Source of the DNA: Culicoidibacter larvae
GTDB lineage: Bacteria; Bacillota_I; Bacilli_A; Culicoidibacterales; Culicoidibacteraceae
Direction: 5' to 3'
Assembly: GCF_005771635.1 (NCBI RefSeq)
Contig: NZ_VBWP01000003.1
Span: 124,001 to 188,000 of the forward strand
Length of the DNA: 64,000 nt
Shown here: positions 25,739 through 35,550 of the stretch, in pieces
Numbering within the stretch: the stretch's first letter is position 1
Layout: every line of letters starts with the position of its first letter
The notes under the pieces: model-generated
Told to the model about the DNA's origin: nothing
What the model saw: only the letters and a program-made list of their open reading frames with translations
The model's database searches: none
Made by a program: the position numbers and the translations under genes

Positions 25739-26254
25739 TTATACCACTCGCTTTCTATTAAAGATCTTTTTAGTTAATCGGAATACACCGAGTCCGGCAA
25801 AGTAGGTCAGAATACTAAATGCTACTGTTGCCGATACACCCATTATTGAATATAGAATTTTAAAGGCAATGGTGTAGTCGACTGAGAACCAGCACCAGAT
25901 TGCACTGGTAATACCGGTAATTGCAAAAGTAATAAGTATTAAGAAGAATGTAACCACAAGCATGAATGCGGTAAATGCAAATGGTAATATAATTGGCAAG
26001 GCACAGATGATTAGAATAACTTTAACCCACATTGGCATACCAACTTTCTTGCGCAATACTAAGTCAAATTCTTGAGCCAACGCATTTGCTAATTGTGATG
26101 GCGTTCCCAAACGCTCAACAACTTCATTCATTGTTAACCCTTCATCAAGCATTTCATCAATGTTCATTTTATAACCTTGAATGATGCTTGGGTCAACGTA
26201 TACATAATAACTTAAATGTCTTTGTAATTCTCCTAAGTATTGTTCCTTAGTCAT
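25739..26254 (-). CDS. DUF1700 family membrane protein
   Basis: 171 residues. The cytosolic N-terminal part (TKEQYLGELQRHL, LDEGLTMNEVVERLGTPSQLANAL) is the typical DUF1700 helical domain; three hydrophobic helices follow (VKVILIICALPIILPFAF, FFLILITFAITGITSAIW, VSATVAFSILTYFAGL). The start is ATG 26254 with AAGGAGAG upstream; it overlaps the end of the PadR gene by eight bases. It sits between the PadR regulator and the DUF4097 protein in one operon, the usual order for this module. Confidence 0.85.
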   Translation of the reverse strand: MTKEQYLGELQRHLSYYVYVDPSIIQGYKMNIDEMLDEGLTMNEVVERLGTPSQLANALAQEFDLVLRKKVGMPMWVKVILIICALPIILPFAFTAFMLVVTFFLILITFAITGITSAIWCWFSVDYTIAFKILYSIMGVSATVAFSILTYFAGLGVFRLTKKIFNRKRVV

Positions 26255-26576
26255 GTATAATCTCTCCTTTTTCAATACAGTTTGTGATGATGCTTCCAAG
26301 GTTTTCCCATTCTTCAACCAACGACTGCAATTTTAATTTTCCAAAGTCAGTCAAACGATAATACTTACGCACTTTTGTCGCAGTGTCTATCGTTTTTACA
26401 TACGCTTCAACAACCCCTGCTTTTTCAATCCTCTGCAGAATTAAGTATACGGTTGCATCTTTTACTTGTAGACCTTTGTTCAATTCTTGTGTTAATTCAT
26501 ATCCGTACCAATCACGATGCGACAGCAACCCAAGAATACATAACTCCAAGGTTCCTTTTTTAAGTTGGGTATCCAT
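26247..26576 (-). CDS. PadR-family transcriptional regulator
   Basis: 109 residues, PadR s1 size. Winged helix: LKKGTLELCILGLLSHRDWYGYEL split across helices 1-2, then VKDATVYLILQRIEKAGVVEAY as recognition helix, and a wing ending KYYRLTDFGKLKL; a short C-terminal dimerisation helix follows. ATG 26576 has GGAG upstream; the earlier in-frame start has none. It heads the PadR-DUF1700-DUF4097 operon and probably binds the GTAC-rich promoter just upstream. Confidence 0.88.
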   Translation of the reverse strand: MDTQLKKGTLELCILGLLSHRDWYGYELTQELNKGLQVKDATVYLILQRIEKAGVVEAYVKTIDTATKVRKYYRLTDFGKLKLQSLVEEWENLGSIITNCIEKGEIIHD

Positions 26577-26630
26577 TTGCTCACTCCTTTTCCATACCTT
26601 GCAATGCAAAGTACTATTTGCCTTGGTTAC

Positions 26631-26660
26631 ATTGTATTACAGGGTACCTTGTACTGTCAA
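26631..26660 (-). promoter_or_regulatory. Promoter of the PadR operon with GTAC-rich candidate operator
   Basis: Minus strand TTGACA (26660-26655), an 18-base spacer, TACAAT (26636-26631). The motif GTAC occurs four times within 26610-26665 (AAGTACTT overlapping the -35, AGTACAAGGTACC in the spacer, AGTACTTTGC downstream), likely PadR sites. Confidence 0.6.
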
Positions 26661-26716
26661 GTACTTTTATGCATTTTTTTCGCAAAATTTTTTTCTATAT
26701 AATAAGGTTGTATCAT

Positions 26717-26757
26717 CATAAAAAAACACCGACTTAATCGGTGTTTTTTATAAGTTT
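26717..26757. repeat. 41-bp direct repeat, copy 1, containing a terminator
   Basis: Identical over 41 bases to 28817-28857. It contains the stem AACACCGA/TCGGTGTT with A and T runs, and terminates the M23 peptidase gene whose stop codon touches it. Confidence 0.85.
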
Positions 26758-28711
26758 ATAAAATAATCGTATTCGTTTCATAATATTTACTGTTCAACGA
26801 AGCTTCACCATATACAAAGGTTTTTTCTGTTGTGGAAACTCCTTTAACTGTCATTGAACCACTTTTTGAGAAATCCAATCCATACTGAATAATTTGTCCA
26901 GAACCCTGATATTTCTCTTTAAAGCGAACTACCATATAATTTGTCATATTTGGTGCCCCAGTATATTTTCCGGCTGTCCATGTAATAATTACATTACTTT
27001 GATTTGTTGTATCACGAACCGCTGTAATCGCAGGCATCAGCGGAATTGATGGATCTAATATTGTAATATTTGACTTATGGTATGCCACTCCTGCTAAGCG
27101 CTCGGTTTCAGCATAAACATGGACTTTATTGTTAATATCCACTCCATTAAATACACACGAGCCGGATTTATTAAAATCTAAACTCTGAATTATCTTTTGA
27201 TTAGTTGTTGAATTGTTAATTCGCGCTAGCATATATGATTTATATTTGCTACCGCCGGTATATTTCCCCGCCGTCCAAGTACAACGGACAATTGTTGGGT
27301 CTTTTTGATCACGGATAACAGTCACTATTGGCATTTCTGGTTTGGATAAGTTTAATATCTCAATGTTTGATTGATAATATTTTACTCCACCATCTACTTC
27401 AACTTCAGCAAAAACATAAATATCTTCATCTATACTTACACCCGTAAATATACATGACCCACTAGCACTAAAATTCAAGTTTTGAACAAGTTTTTGATTG
27501 GTTTGCTTATTATTAATTCTTGCCAACATGTATGATTTCATTCCAACACTATTTGTATTTTTACCCGCTGTCCAACTGCAACGAATAATTGTAGGGTCAG
27601 TTGTATCCCGCGACACTGTAACTATAGGCATCTCTGGAACAGTAATAACTTTGGAAATTAAAACTTCATTTGATTGATGATAACCTGATGCATTTGTATC
27701 TGCTTCAGCAAAGATATTAATGTCTTTGTCTGGATTAACTCCTTCAAATGTATGGTTGCCAGATTTATTAAAATCAACACTCCATTTAATAAATTGGCTA
27801 CTTCCATCTTTATAACGAGCAACTAAGTAAGCAGTTAATGTTTTTGGAACATTCCCCGCTGTCCAACTTACATCAATCTTTGTTGGATCATCCGGGTTTC
27901 GACTAGCTGTAACTTTTGGCATATTAACATTCGGTTCAAAATAAACAATATTTGATTTAGGATAGTTAAAACCACCCCACGAAATACCTAACTCAGCAAA
28001 AACACAAATTTTATCAGTTGTTGATACATTGGAAATAGTTGCTTGACCATTCATAATTCCTGTATAATGAATAATCTGTCCATTTCCCTCATTAATATTT
28101 CCTTTTCGGATTGCCACATACCCTGGTGCATCACCAGTATTGTTGAAATAGCCCCCTGAAAAATTTACTCGAACCTTTGTTGGGTCTGCCAATCGCACCG
28201 CACTAATTGTTGGCATTTTTACTTCAACAGTGGCTAAACCATTTTGCGCAATGTTATATGGATCAATAGGTGTTCCATTCTCTCTTACTTCAAAATGTAA
28301 ATGCGGTGGCCATCCACCTGTTCCACCTTCCCAGCCTAGCAAATCGCCTTCCAAAACATTTTGTCCAGTATATACATTAATATCTGAAAGATGCATATAT
28401 AAAAAAGTATATTTCCCATTAACAATTTCAACATAATTCCCTCTTGAATCGTTTCGATTACCGGCATATGTTACTTTTCCAGACACAACTACATAAATAT
28501 TATTATATGTTTCCCCACGCAAATCGATCCCTTTATGGTCTGGATAAGGCTGTGGAATAGGACCTGTTTTATATTCAGTGTAGTCCATACCATATTTTTT
28601 CACCCAATCTTCGACCATTTTATATTTATATGTTTCTGTGTCAATATGACAATTTATAAGCACACGTTTTTTATGTGTTTTGCTATTTATATATGTATAA
28701 ACATTTCCCAT
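26756..28711 (-). CDS. M23-family metallopeptidase with five tandem C-terminal repeats
   Basis: 651 residues. Residues about 55-160 are a lysostaphin-type M23 domain with zinc ligands in HKGIDLRG and HLHFEV. Five repeats of about 95-100 residues follow, each starting MP.(V/I)(T/S)...R...DPT and carrying W(T)AGK, a D/NFNKSGS strand and a closing YHQSN motif: fibronectin/Ig-like modules probably binding wall polymer or another surface. No signal peptide or membrane helix is visible at the N-terminus (MGNVYTYINSKTHKK), odd for a wall hydrolase; it may be exported by lysis, a non-classical route, or act on other cells. ATG 28711 follows AAAGGAGAG. A 41-bp repeat lies on both sides. Confidence 0.85.
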   Translation of the reverse strand: MGNVYTYINSKTHKKRVLINCHIDTETYKYKMVEDWVKKYGMDYTEYKTGPIPQPYPDHKGIDLRGETYNNIYVVVSGKVTYAGNRNDSRGNYVEIVNGKYTFLYMHLSDINVYTGQNVLEGDLLGWEGGTGGWPPHLHFEVRENGTPIDPYNIAQNGLATVEVKMPTISAVRLADPTKVRVNFSGGYFNNTGDAPGYVAIRKGNINEGNGQIIHYTGIMNGQATISNVSTTDKICVFAELGISWGGFNYPKSNIVYFEPNVNMPKVTASRNPDDPTKIDVSWTAGNVPKTLTAYLVARYKDGSSQFIKWSVDFNKSGNHTFEGVNPDKDINIFAEADTNASGYHQSNEVLISKVITVPEMPIVTVSRDTTDPTIIRCSWTAGKNTNSVGMKSYMLARINNKQTNQKLVQNLNFSASGSCIFTGVSIDEDIYVFAEVEVDGGVKYYQSNIEILNLSKPEMPIVTVIRDQKDPTIVRCTWTAGKYTGGSKYKSYMLARINNSTTNQKIIQSLDFNKSGSCVFNGVDINNKVHVYAETERLAGVAYHKSNITILDPSIPLMPAITAVRDTTNQSNVIITWTAGKYTGAPNMTNYMVVRFKEKYQGSGQIIQYGLDFSKSGSMTVKGVSTTEKTFVYGEASLNSKYYETNTIIL

Positions 28712-28816
28712 ATCTTCTCTCTCCTTTATTTCTATCTTTTATGGTGAGCTCAACCATATTACTATTATATCCCGATTAGCGCCCTGCAAATCGTCGCTTC
28801 AAAGACAGAAAGAAGG

Positions 28817-28857
28817 CATAAAAAAACACCGACTTAATCGGTGTTTTTTATAAGTTT
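28817..28857. repeat. 41-bp direct repeat, copy 2, containing the metQ terminator
   Basis: Exact copy of 26717-26757. Its right edge reaches the metQ stop codon, and its hairpin AACACCGA/TCGGTGTT is the metQ terminator. Confidence 0.85.
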
Positions 28858-29663
28858 TATTCAACCGGAACAACTGCTCCCTGATATTTATCTAAAATCC
28901 ACTGCTGGATCTCCTCTGAATGCAAGGCATCTACCAGCGCTTTAATCCGCGGATCATCCTTATCCTCAGTACGTACAGCAATAATATTTACATACGGTGA
29001 ATCAGCACCTTCAATGGCAATACTATCAGTCAGAGGATTAAGCCCTGCTGAGATAGCAAAGTTAGTATTGATAATCACTAAATCGCCCTCATCATTCAAG
29101 TAAATCTGCGCCATTAATGCCGGAGCGTAATCCGCTTTAAACTGCAAATTCTTAGGATTCGACGTGATATCCTCAATAGTTGCTGCTGCTTTATTAACAC
29201 TTGGGTCCAAAGTAATCAGCCCTTGCGCTTCAAGGAGCGCAAGCACTCGACCATGGTCAGCAACCGAGTTGCTCATCAATACACTGGCACCATCTTTTAC
29301 CTCATCAATGCTTTTATAGCGTTGTGAATAAATACCAATCGGCTCGATGTGAATGCCGCCGGCATTCACAAAGTCATACCCGTAAGTAGCAATTTGTTCC
29401 TCTAAATAAGGAATATGCTGGAAATAGTTAGCATCCAAATCGCCGCTCTCTAACGCCTTATTTGGTAAAACATAATCATCGAAAACCTTTATTTCGAGCT
29501 CAATTCCCTGCTCGGCAAGTATCGGTTTCACCTGTTCCAGAATCTCTGCATGCGGTGTTGCTGACGCTCCCACCACTAATTTATTGGTTGCGTTGCTGCT
29601 GCAAGCTGCCAGCAGCGCCCCGCTTAACACCAATACACTCACTGCTGCTAATAGTTTTTTCAT
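28857..29663 (-). CDS. metQ: MetQ/NlpA methionine-binding lipoprotein
   Basis: 268 residues. Lipoprotein signal with lipobox LLAACSS (Cys about 20), then the NlpA/MetQ fold: LVVGASATPHAEIL, LESGDLDANYFQHIPYL and GGIHIEPIGIYS are family landmarks. It binds D/L-methionine outside the membrane for a MetNI importer. The start is ATG 29663 with AGGAGG; the frame is open further upstream into the leader but without a ribosome site. No metN or metI lies next to it, so it must work with a transporter encoded elsewhere. An S-box leader precedes it. Confidence 0.92.
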   Translation of the reverse strand: MKKLLAAVSVLVLSGALLAACSSNATNKLVVGASATPHAEILEQVKPILAEQGIELEIKVFDDYVLPNKALESGDLDANYFQHIPYLEEQIATYGYDFVNAGGIHIEPIGIYSQRYKSIDEVKDGASVLMSNSVADHGRVLALLEAQGLITLDPSVNKAAATIEDITSNPKNLQFKADYAPALMAQIYLNDEGDLVIINTNFAISAGLNPLTDSIAIEGADSPYVNIIAVRTEDKDDPRIKALVDALHSEEIQQWILDKYQGAVVPVE

Positions 29664-29700
29664 ATAAAAACCTCCTTGAAATTTGTCACTCTTCTTTTGA

Positions 29701-29851
29701 AAATAAAAAAATCTTTCCAAAAGCAAGGAAAGATTTACTGTTTGTAATCTTTGCACTCACTCTCATCTTAACTGGAATTAGCACCTTTTAACGATATATG
29801 TTAAAGGTTGCCGGGCATCATAGGGCCAGTCCCTCAGCCACTCTTGATAAG
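29701..29851 (-). promoter_or_regulatory. SAM-I riboswitch (S-box) with its terminator, controlling metQ
   Basis: On the minus strand the leader shows the S-box core in order: CTTATCAAGAG, TGGCTGAGGGACTGGCCC, ATGATGCCCGGCAACC, then AAGGTGCTAATTCC and GATGAGAG. It is followed by a terminator stem ATCTTTCC/GGAAAGAT and a U run (29701-29734). SAM binding favours the terminator, so metQ is expressed when methionine or SAM is low. Confidence 0.95.
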
Positions 29852-29867
29852 AAAAGTGATTACCCAA

Positions 29868-29896
29868 ATGTTACTATACTCAACTCAATAAGTCAA
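29868..29896 (-). promoter_or_regulatory. Promoter of the S-box-metQ transcript
   Basis: Minus strand TTGACT (29896-29891), a 17-base spacer, TAACAT (29873-29868). Confidence 0.55.
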
Positions 29897-29921
29897 CTCT
29901 TATTATTTTTAGGGAAAAGAA

Positions 29922-29954
29922 AAACCATGGAGCGCCGGTGGCGCTCCATGGTTT
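29922..29954 (-). terminator. Terminator of the first phospho-beta-glucosidase gene
   Basis: Perfect 15-bp stem AAACCATGGAGCGCC/GGCGCTCCATGGTTT, placed beyond the hairpin element, with a U run on the minus strand. Confidence 0.9.
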
Positions 29955-29960
29955 AAAATT

Positions 29961-31528
<1,568 letters not shown>

Positions 31529-31626
31529 TTAAATATTTAATCTCTACCCTTCTATTTTACTATAAAATAATAAATATTGATTTTCAGATTTAGAAAATTC
31601 GGTAGTTATTATTCACTTACTATTTT

Positions 31627-31653
31627 AAAAGCACAACCAGTGGTTGTGCTTTT
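31627..31653. terminator. Terminator of the YckD-like gene
   Basis: Perfect stem AAAAGCACAACC/GGTTGTGCTTTT, two-way; follows the minus-strand stop at 31674. Confidence 0.88.
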
Positions 31654-31673
31654 AAAAATTTTTCAATTATTTA

Positions 31674-32093
31674 CTAGTTTTTGCACGGTCCATTGCCTTG
31701 ACCAGTGCCCTTACCTTGACCCTGGCCAGCACCCTGGCCATTGCCTAATCCTTGACCACTTCCCAGTCCTTGGCCAGTATGCATGCCACTACCATCACAT
31801 TCCTGCATTCTTGCAAGTACTTCATCTGCTTGTTCTTGAGTTATTATTCCAGCAGCCACTCGCTCAGCTAAAAGTTGTTCTCGAGAAGCAACAAATTCAT
31901 CCCATGTTCCATTTTCCTTGGCAATCATACCAAATCCTTTACCAGATTCATTTCGATGGTAATGTGTTTCTTGACCATGCCCTCTTGGGACTTGCGTCAT
32001 GGTTTGTGACATGTCGCTTGCTGCAAAAACCGAGACACCATTAAATCCTAAAATTGCAATTGTAATAACTACTGCTGCTACAATTCGTTTCAT
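31674..32093 (-). CDS. Secreted YckD-like (DUF2680) protein with Gly/Gln-rich tail
   Basis: 139 residues. A signal peptide (KRIVAAVVITIAILGFNGVSVFAAS) is cleaved near residue 26. The middle segment (FVASREQLLAERVAAG, IITQEQADEVLARM) matches the DUF2680/YckD helical hairpin. The C-terminus is low complexity (GQGLGSGQGLGNGQG) and ends NGPCKN, with two Cys in the mature chain. The start is ATG 32093, with AAGGAGATG upstream. It is divergent from a two-component system and its promoter carries the same motif as that system's promoter, so it is probably a target. Function unknown; envelope location expected. Confidence 0.8.
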   Translation of the reverse strand: MKRIVAAVVITIAILGFNGVSVFAASDMSQTMTQVPRGHGQETHYHRNESGKGFGMIAKENGTWDEFVASREQLLAERVAAGIITQEQADEVLARMQECDGSGMHTGQGLGSGQGLGNGQGAGQGQGKGTGQGNGPCKN

Positions 32094-32123
32094 TTGAATC
32101 ATCTCCTTAATATTTATATATTT

Positions 32124-32223
32124 AGTATATCTATAAGTTATGACAAAAATATGTCTTTTCCTATATTTTTTTATGTTATATTTTTTTAAAAAACATACTT
32201 TTGTCATATTTTACAAGTATAAT
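32124..32223. promoter_or_regulatory. Divergent promoters with mirrored response-regulator sites
   Basis: ATGACAAAAATATG (32140-32153) and its mirror CATACTTTTGTCAT (32194-32207, which reads ATGACAAAAGTATG on the minus strand) each lie exactly 10 bases from a -10 element: TATACT on the minus strand (32129-32124) and TATAAT on the plus strand (32218-32223). Each motif covers the expected -35 position, as with OmpR-type activators. Confidence 0.65.
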
Positions 32224-32243
32224 GTAAGAAGAGGTGATTGATA

Positions 32244-32930
32244 ATGAAGATACTCATAGCAGATGATAATATCCAAATAACCAACATCTTGAAGGCGTAT
32301 GCAGAAAAAGAAAATTTTCAAGTTAAAAGTGTTCATGATGGCTTGTCTGCTTATCAAACTTTTATTAGTGATAATCCTGATATTGTATTACTTGATGTAA
32401 TGATGCCCGGAATGAATGGATTTGAGGTTTGCAAAAAAATTCGCGAAACTTCTACAGTACCAATCATTATGGTAACCGCCAGAGGTGAAGATTTTGAACG
32501 AATCATGGGACTTGATATAGGTGCTGACGACTATATAGTTAAGCCATTTATTCCCTCAGAAGTAATGGCACGAATACGCGCAATTTTAAGACGGATTACT
32601 GATTATGAACATGAAAAAAACACAGTAACAATAGATAATTTATTTATTGACTTGAATACATATACCACAAAAATAGATAATCATGTTATAAAATTAACAA
32701 AAAAAGAGTTCGAAATACTATGGCTATTAGCAATAAATCAAGAGCAAGTATTTTCAAGAGATAGTATTTTAAATATTGTTTGGGGCTACGAATATTTAGG
32801 TGACACGCGAACAGTCGATTCTCATATCAAACGATTGCGCTATAAACTTGATCAACATAACCATCCGAGGTGGGAAGTAACAACTATCTGGGGTGTCGGC
32901 TATAAATTAGAGGTTAAAAATCATGTTTAA
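32244..32930 (+). CDS. OmpR-family response regulator
   Basis: 228 residues. Receiver domain with acidic pair (LIADDN), phospho-acceptor Asp in VLLDVMMPG (about 51), Thr in MVTARG and Lys in IVKPF. A winged-helix DNA-binding domain follows, ending in the typical TIWGVGYKLEV. The start is ATG 32244, with GAGGTG upstream. It overlaps the kinase gene by eight bases. Mirrored motifs in the upstream divergent promoter suggest that it activates both itself and the YckD-like secreted protein. Confidence 0.92.
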   Translation: MKILIADDNIQITNILKAYAEKENFQVKSVHDGLSAYQTFISDNPDIVLLDVMMPGMNGFEVCKKIRETSTVPIIMVTARGEDFERIMGLDIGADDYIVKPFIPSEVMARIRAILRRITDYEHEKNTVTIDNLFIDLNTYTTKIDNHVIKLTKKEFEILWLLAINQEQVFSRDSILNIVWGYEYLGDTRTVDSHIKRLRYKLDQHNHPRWEVTTIWGVGYKLEVKNHV

Positions 32931-34347
32931 GAGTATTGCAGTAAAATTAACTTCATTTTTTGTTATTTCAATTCTAATATTTTCTGCTTTATTTATTGGT
33001 ATATTTACAATCATTTTCAATAACTACGCCGTGGACTATTATAAAATTGAATTAAACAAAAAAGCAACTGCTATAGCTGAGACATTTAGCCCGTACTTAG
33101 ATAAAACAATGAGTAAAGAAAAGTCCGGACTTGGTTCATTTATGAAATATTTAAATCAAATGGAAGCTATTGATATCTGGATTTTTGACAGCAATCAAAG
33201 TTTATTTACTATTGGAAACTCTAATAACTCAAAGCATCTAAATCATTTTGAGTATTCAGATTTACCCGATAATGCTGATGAGTTTATTAAACAAATTTTC
33301 CAAAATGAATTAGCATATAGTGAGTCCTTTAATCAGCAATCAAATATCTTAACAATCGCAAAGCCAATTTTTAACCAAGAAAATGAACTTGTCGGTGCTG
33401 TGCTTTTACAAGCACCAGTCTCTTTAAATAATGGTTTATTTTATACCGGATTGATTATATTACTTGGGAGTATGGGACTTGCACTATTAGTTTCTATTAT
33501 ATTATCAATCTTATTATCAAAATCCTTTACCCGACCTTTGAAAATAATTAATAACAATACTTTACTTCTAAAGCAAGGACAATATGAACATACAATTGCT
33601 ATTAAAAATAAAGATGAAATTGGAGAACTGGCAACTTCAATCAATGATTTAGCAACAAAACTGGCTGAAGCTGAAGTGAAATCAAAAAAAGAAGACATCG
33701 CAAGAAAAGAATTTATTGCCAGTATTTCTCACGAGCTAAGAACACCTCTTACCGTCATTAGAGGACTTTTAGAAGCCATAAATGATCAGGTCATTATCAC
33801 TCCTGAAGAAATAACTGAAAGTCATAATCAGATATTAGCCGAAACAGTATTAATGCAACGTCTGGTTACTGACTTGTTGGAGCTTTCCAGATTACAAAAT
33901 GCAAATTTTAGTATCGCCAATGAACCAGTTGATGTATTAGAACTATTAAATGATATCAGTCGCAGCTCCACAGCCTTGGCTGCTAAGAAAAATATTAAGT
34001 TAAATATTGAGATTCAGATAGACCGGCTCATTATAAATGGAGATTATGATCGTATTCGACAAATGCTTATAATTATTATTGATAACGCAATAAAATACTC
34101 ATATAACAATAGTGAAATTGATATCGTCCTATTAAATGACAAGATATCAATACAAGATTATGGTATCGGAATTGATTCAGAGCAAATAAGTCATATTTTC
34201 GATAAATTCTTTATACTGGAAAACGACCAGAAGAGCGGCACTGGATTAGGTCTTGCAATTGCTAAAGAAATAGCCGAACGACACAATTTTAAGATTGATG
34301 TGAAAAGCAAACTAAATAAAGGGACAACTTTTGATATTTATTTTTAG
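32923..34347 (+). CDS. Membrane sensor histidine kinase
   Basis: 474 residues: TM1 (about 10-32), an extracytoplasmic sensor of about 130 residues with a PAS-like or dCache-like pattern, TM2 (about 168-192), HAMP, the H-box ISHELRTPLTVIRG with the phospho-accepting His, the N-box DNAIKYS and G boxes DYGIGID and GTGLGLAIA. It phosphorylates the neighbouring regulator. The signal is unknown; the secreted YckD-like protein divergent to it could be a reporter or ligand. A terminator-like hairpin follows. Confidence 0.92.
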   Translation: MFKSIAVKLTSFFVISILIFSALFIGIFTIIFNNYAVDYYKIELNKKATAIAETFSPYLDKTMSKEKSGLGSFMKYLNQMEAIDIWIFDSNQSLFTIGNSNNSKHLNHFEYSDLPDNADEFIKQIFQNELAYSESFNQQSNILTIAKPIFNQENELVGAVLLQAPVSLNNGLFYTGLIILLGSMGLALLVSIILSILLSKSFTRPLKIINNNTLLLKQGQYEHTIAIKNKDEIGELATSINDLATKLAEAEVKSKKEDIARKEFIASISHELRTPLTVIRGLLEAINDQVIITPEEITESHNQILAETVLMQRLVTDLLELSRLQNANFSIANEPVDVLELLNDISRSSTALAAKKNIKLNIEIQIDRLIINGDYDRIRQMLIIIIDNAIKYSYNNSEIDIVLLNDKISIQDYGIGIDSEQISHIFDKFFILENDQKSGTGLGLAIAKEIAERHNFKIDVKSKLNKGTTFDIYF

Positions 34348-34377
34348 TAACTATACTCCATCAAAAGTAAAGTATTA

Positions 34378-34407
34378 AAAAAGCCACTCAGTTGAGTGAC
34401 TAAAAAT
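34378..34407 (-). terminator. Terminator of the 34.4-34.9 kb gene
   Basis: Minus-strand stem AGTCACTCA/TGAGTGGCT (one wobble) followed by U6; could also act on the kinase transcript. Confidence 0.8.
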
Positions 34408-34415
34408 AGACTTCA

Positions 34416-34856
34416 TTATTTAATGGTAACTATCCACTTACATGCCAGCAAATTACCATCTTTCATTTTGCTCGTATCCTGATTCTTCATCCCACTGCTG
34501 CCAGCAAGAATCTTTGTCCCATAGCTCTTTACCATTAAATTAGTATTGAACACTTTTACTACATCAACAATTTCAAAAATGTTTCCATTATATTGAATGT
34601 CTTTTCCTAGTGGATATTCACTTAAAAATCGCTGATCTTTTACTGTGTCTTCCTTGGTAAAACCTTTGCACTCCAATTGAATAAATGGTTCATTTAACTC
34701 CGGACGTCTTTCTAAAAGCGCATTTTTCAAAGTATCATTTTCAACTTTTTGTAGTTTGAATTTACCTTTCTTATCACTTCGGTTTTTGATTAGAATTATT
34801 GGTATCAATATAACGATAAATGCCAATATAAAAGCTAATCCAAATAAAAAATCCAT
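34416..34856 (-). CDS. Membrane-anchored protein of unknown function
   Basis: 146 residues: a single N-terminal helix (LFGLAFILAFIVILIPIILI) then a soluble domain containing PFIQLECKGFTKEDT and IVDVVKVFNTNLMVKSYG, mixed alpha/beta. No recognised family. I place the start at ATG 34856 with AAGAGGTG upstream; the frame extends upstream without a ribosome site. It is monocistronic with its own terminator. Role unknown; it lies among envelope-related genes. Confidence 0.6.
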   Translation of the reverse strand: MDFLFGLAFILAFIVILIPIILIKNRSDKKGKFKLQKVENDTLKNALLERRPELNEPFIQLECKGFTKEDTVKDQRFLSEYPLGKDIQYNGNIFEIVDVVKVFNTNLMVKSYGTKILAGSSGMKNQDTSKMKDGNLLACKWIVTIK

Positions 34857-34981
34857 TATTACACCTCTTCTCACCCCTATTATATATACCATTTCAGAAT
34901 AAATACAATGAGTATACCATGTAATTTGTGGACATTGTGAATAAAAAAAGTTAATCGGCACACCACCGCAAAAACTCTAAA

Positions 34982-35013
34982 GCAAAAGGCGACAGTTTAC
35001 TGTCGCCTTTTGC
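34982..35013 (-). terminator. Terminator of the DUF4829-like lipoprotein gene
   Basis: Perfect stem GCAAAAGGCGACAGT/ACTGTCGCCTTTTGC. Confidence 0.88.
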
Positions 35014-35025
35014 CCAACTTATCCA

Positions 35026-35415
35026 TCAATAACCCCAACTAACAACATACCATTCCCCGGTCGTACCATCTTTGGCAACAAACCAAATATAGTTCTTGTA
35101 AACCGAATCAGCATTCATGGTTTGTTCAACATTAGGTCCAGTCTTAAAATTAGAAAACAAAATAATTTTCTCCAGATTTCCGTCACTCTGAGTCAAAGCC
35201 GCCACTTCATCATACCAAAGTTCGGTCAGCTCACAGTCTTTAAAATCTTTGAATTTTTCTTTCACTGCATCTGCCGCTGCTTGTAAATCCGTCTCGGAAA
35301 AATGAACCGAACTACCTAAAGTTACAATTGTATTTTCAGTAGCACCGGCGCTAACACAGCCACTCAAAATAAAACAAGAAACGACAACTAATAAAATTGA
35401 GGTAAATTTTTTCAT
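35026..35415 (-). CDS. Lipoprotein with DUF4829-like domain
   Basis: 129 residues. Lipoprotein signal ending in lipobox LSGC (Cys about 20). The mature part has helix TDLQAAADAVKEKFKDF followed by strands LTELWYDE, KIILFSNFKTG and the C-terminal YIWFVAKDG...GEWYVVSWGY, which is the DUF4829 pattern. ATG 35415 follows AAGGAG. It stands alone. Anchored outside the membrane; function unknown. Confidence 0.75.
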   Translation of the reverse strand: MKKFTSILLVVVSCFILSGCVSAGATENTIVTLGSSVHFSETDLQAAADAVKEKFKDFKDCELTELWYDEVAALTQSDGNLEKIILFSNFKTGPNVEQTMNADSVYKNYIWFVAKDGTTGEWYVVSWGY

Positions 35416-35550
35416 AATCTTTCTCCTTAGTTCTGTTTCTTCTATTATATCATATTCTGCCAGCTACTTACTTGAAGCTTGACAGTTTTTTTATTATCTG
35501 GAGATTTACGGTATAATAGAATTATATAGAATACTAAGGAGGGCTTTATT

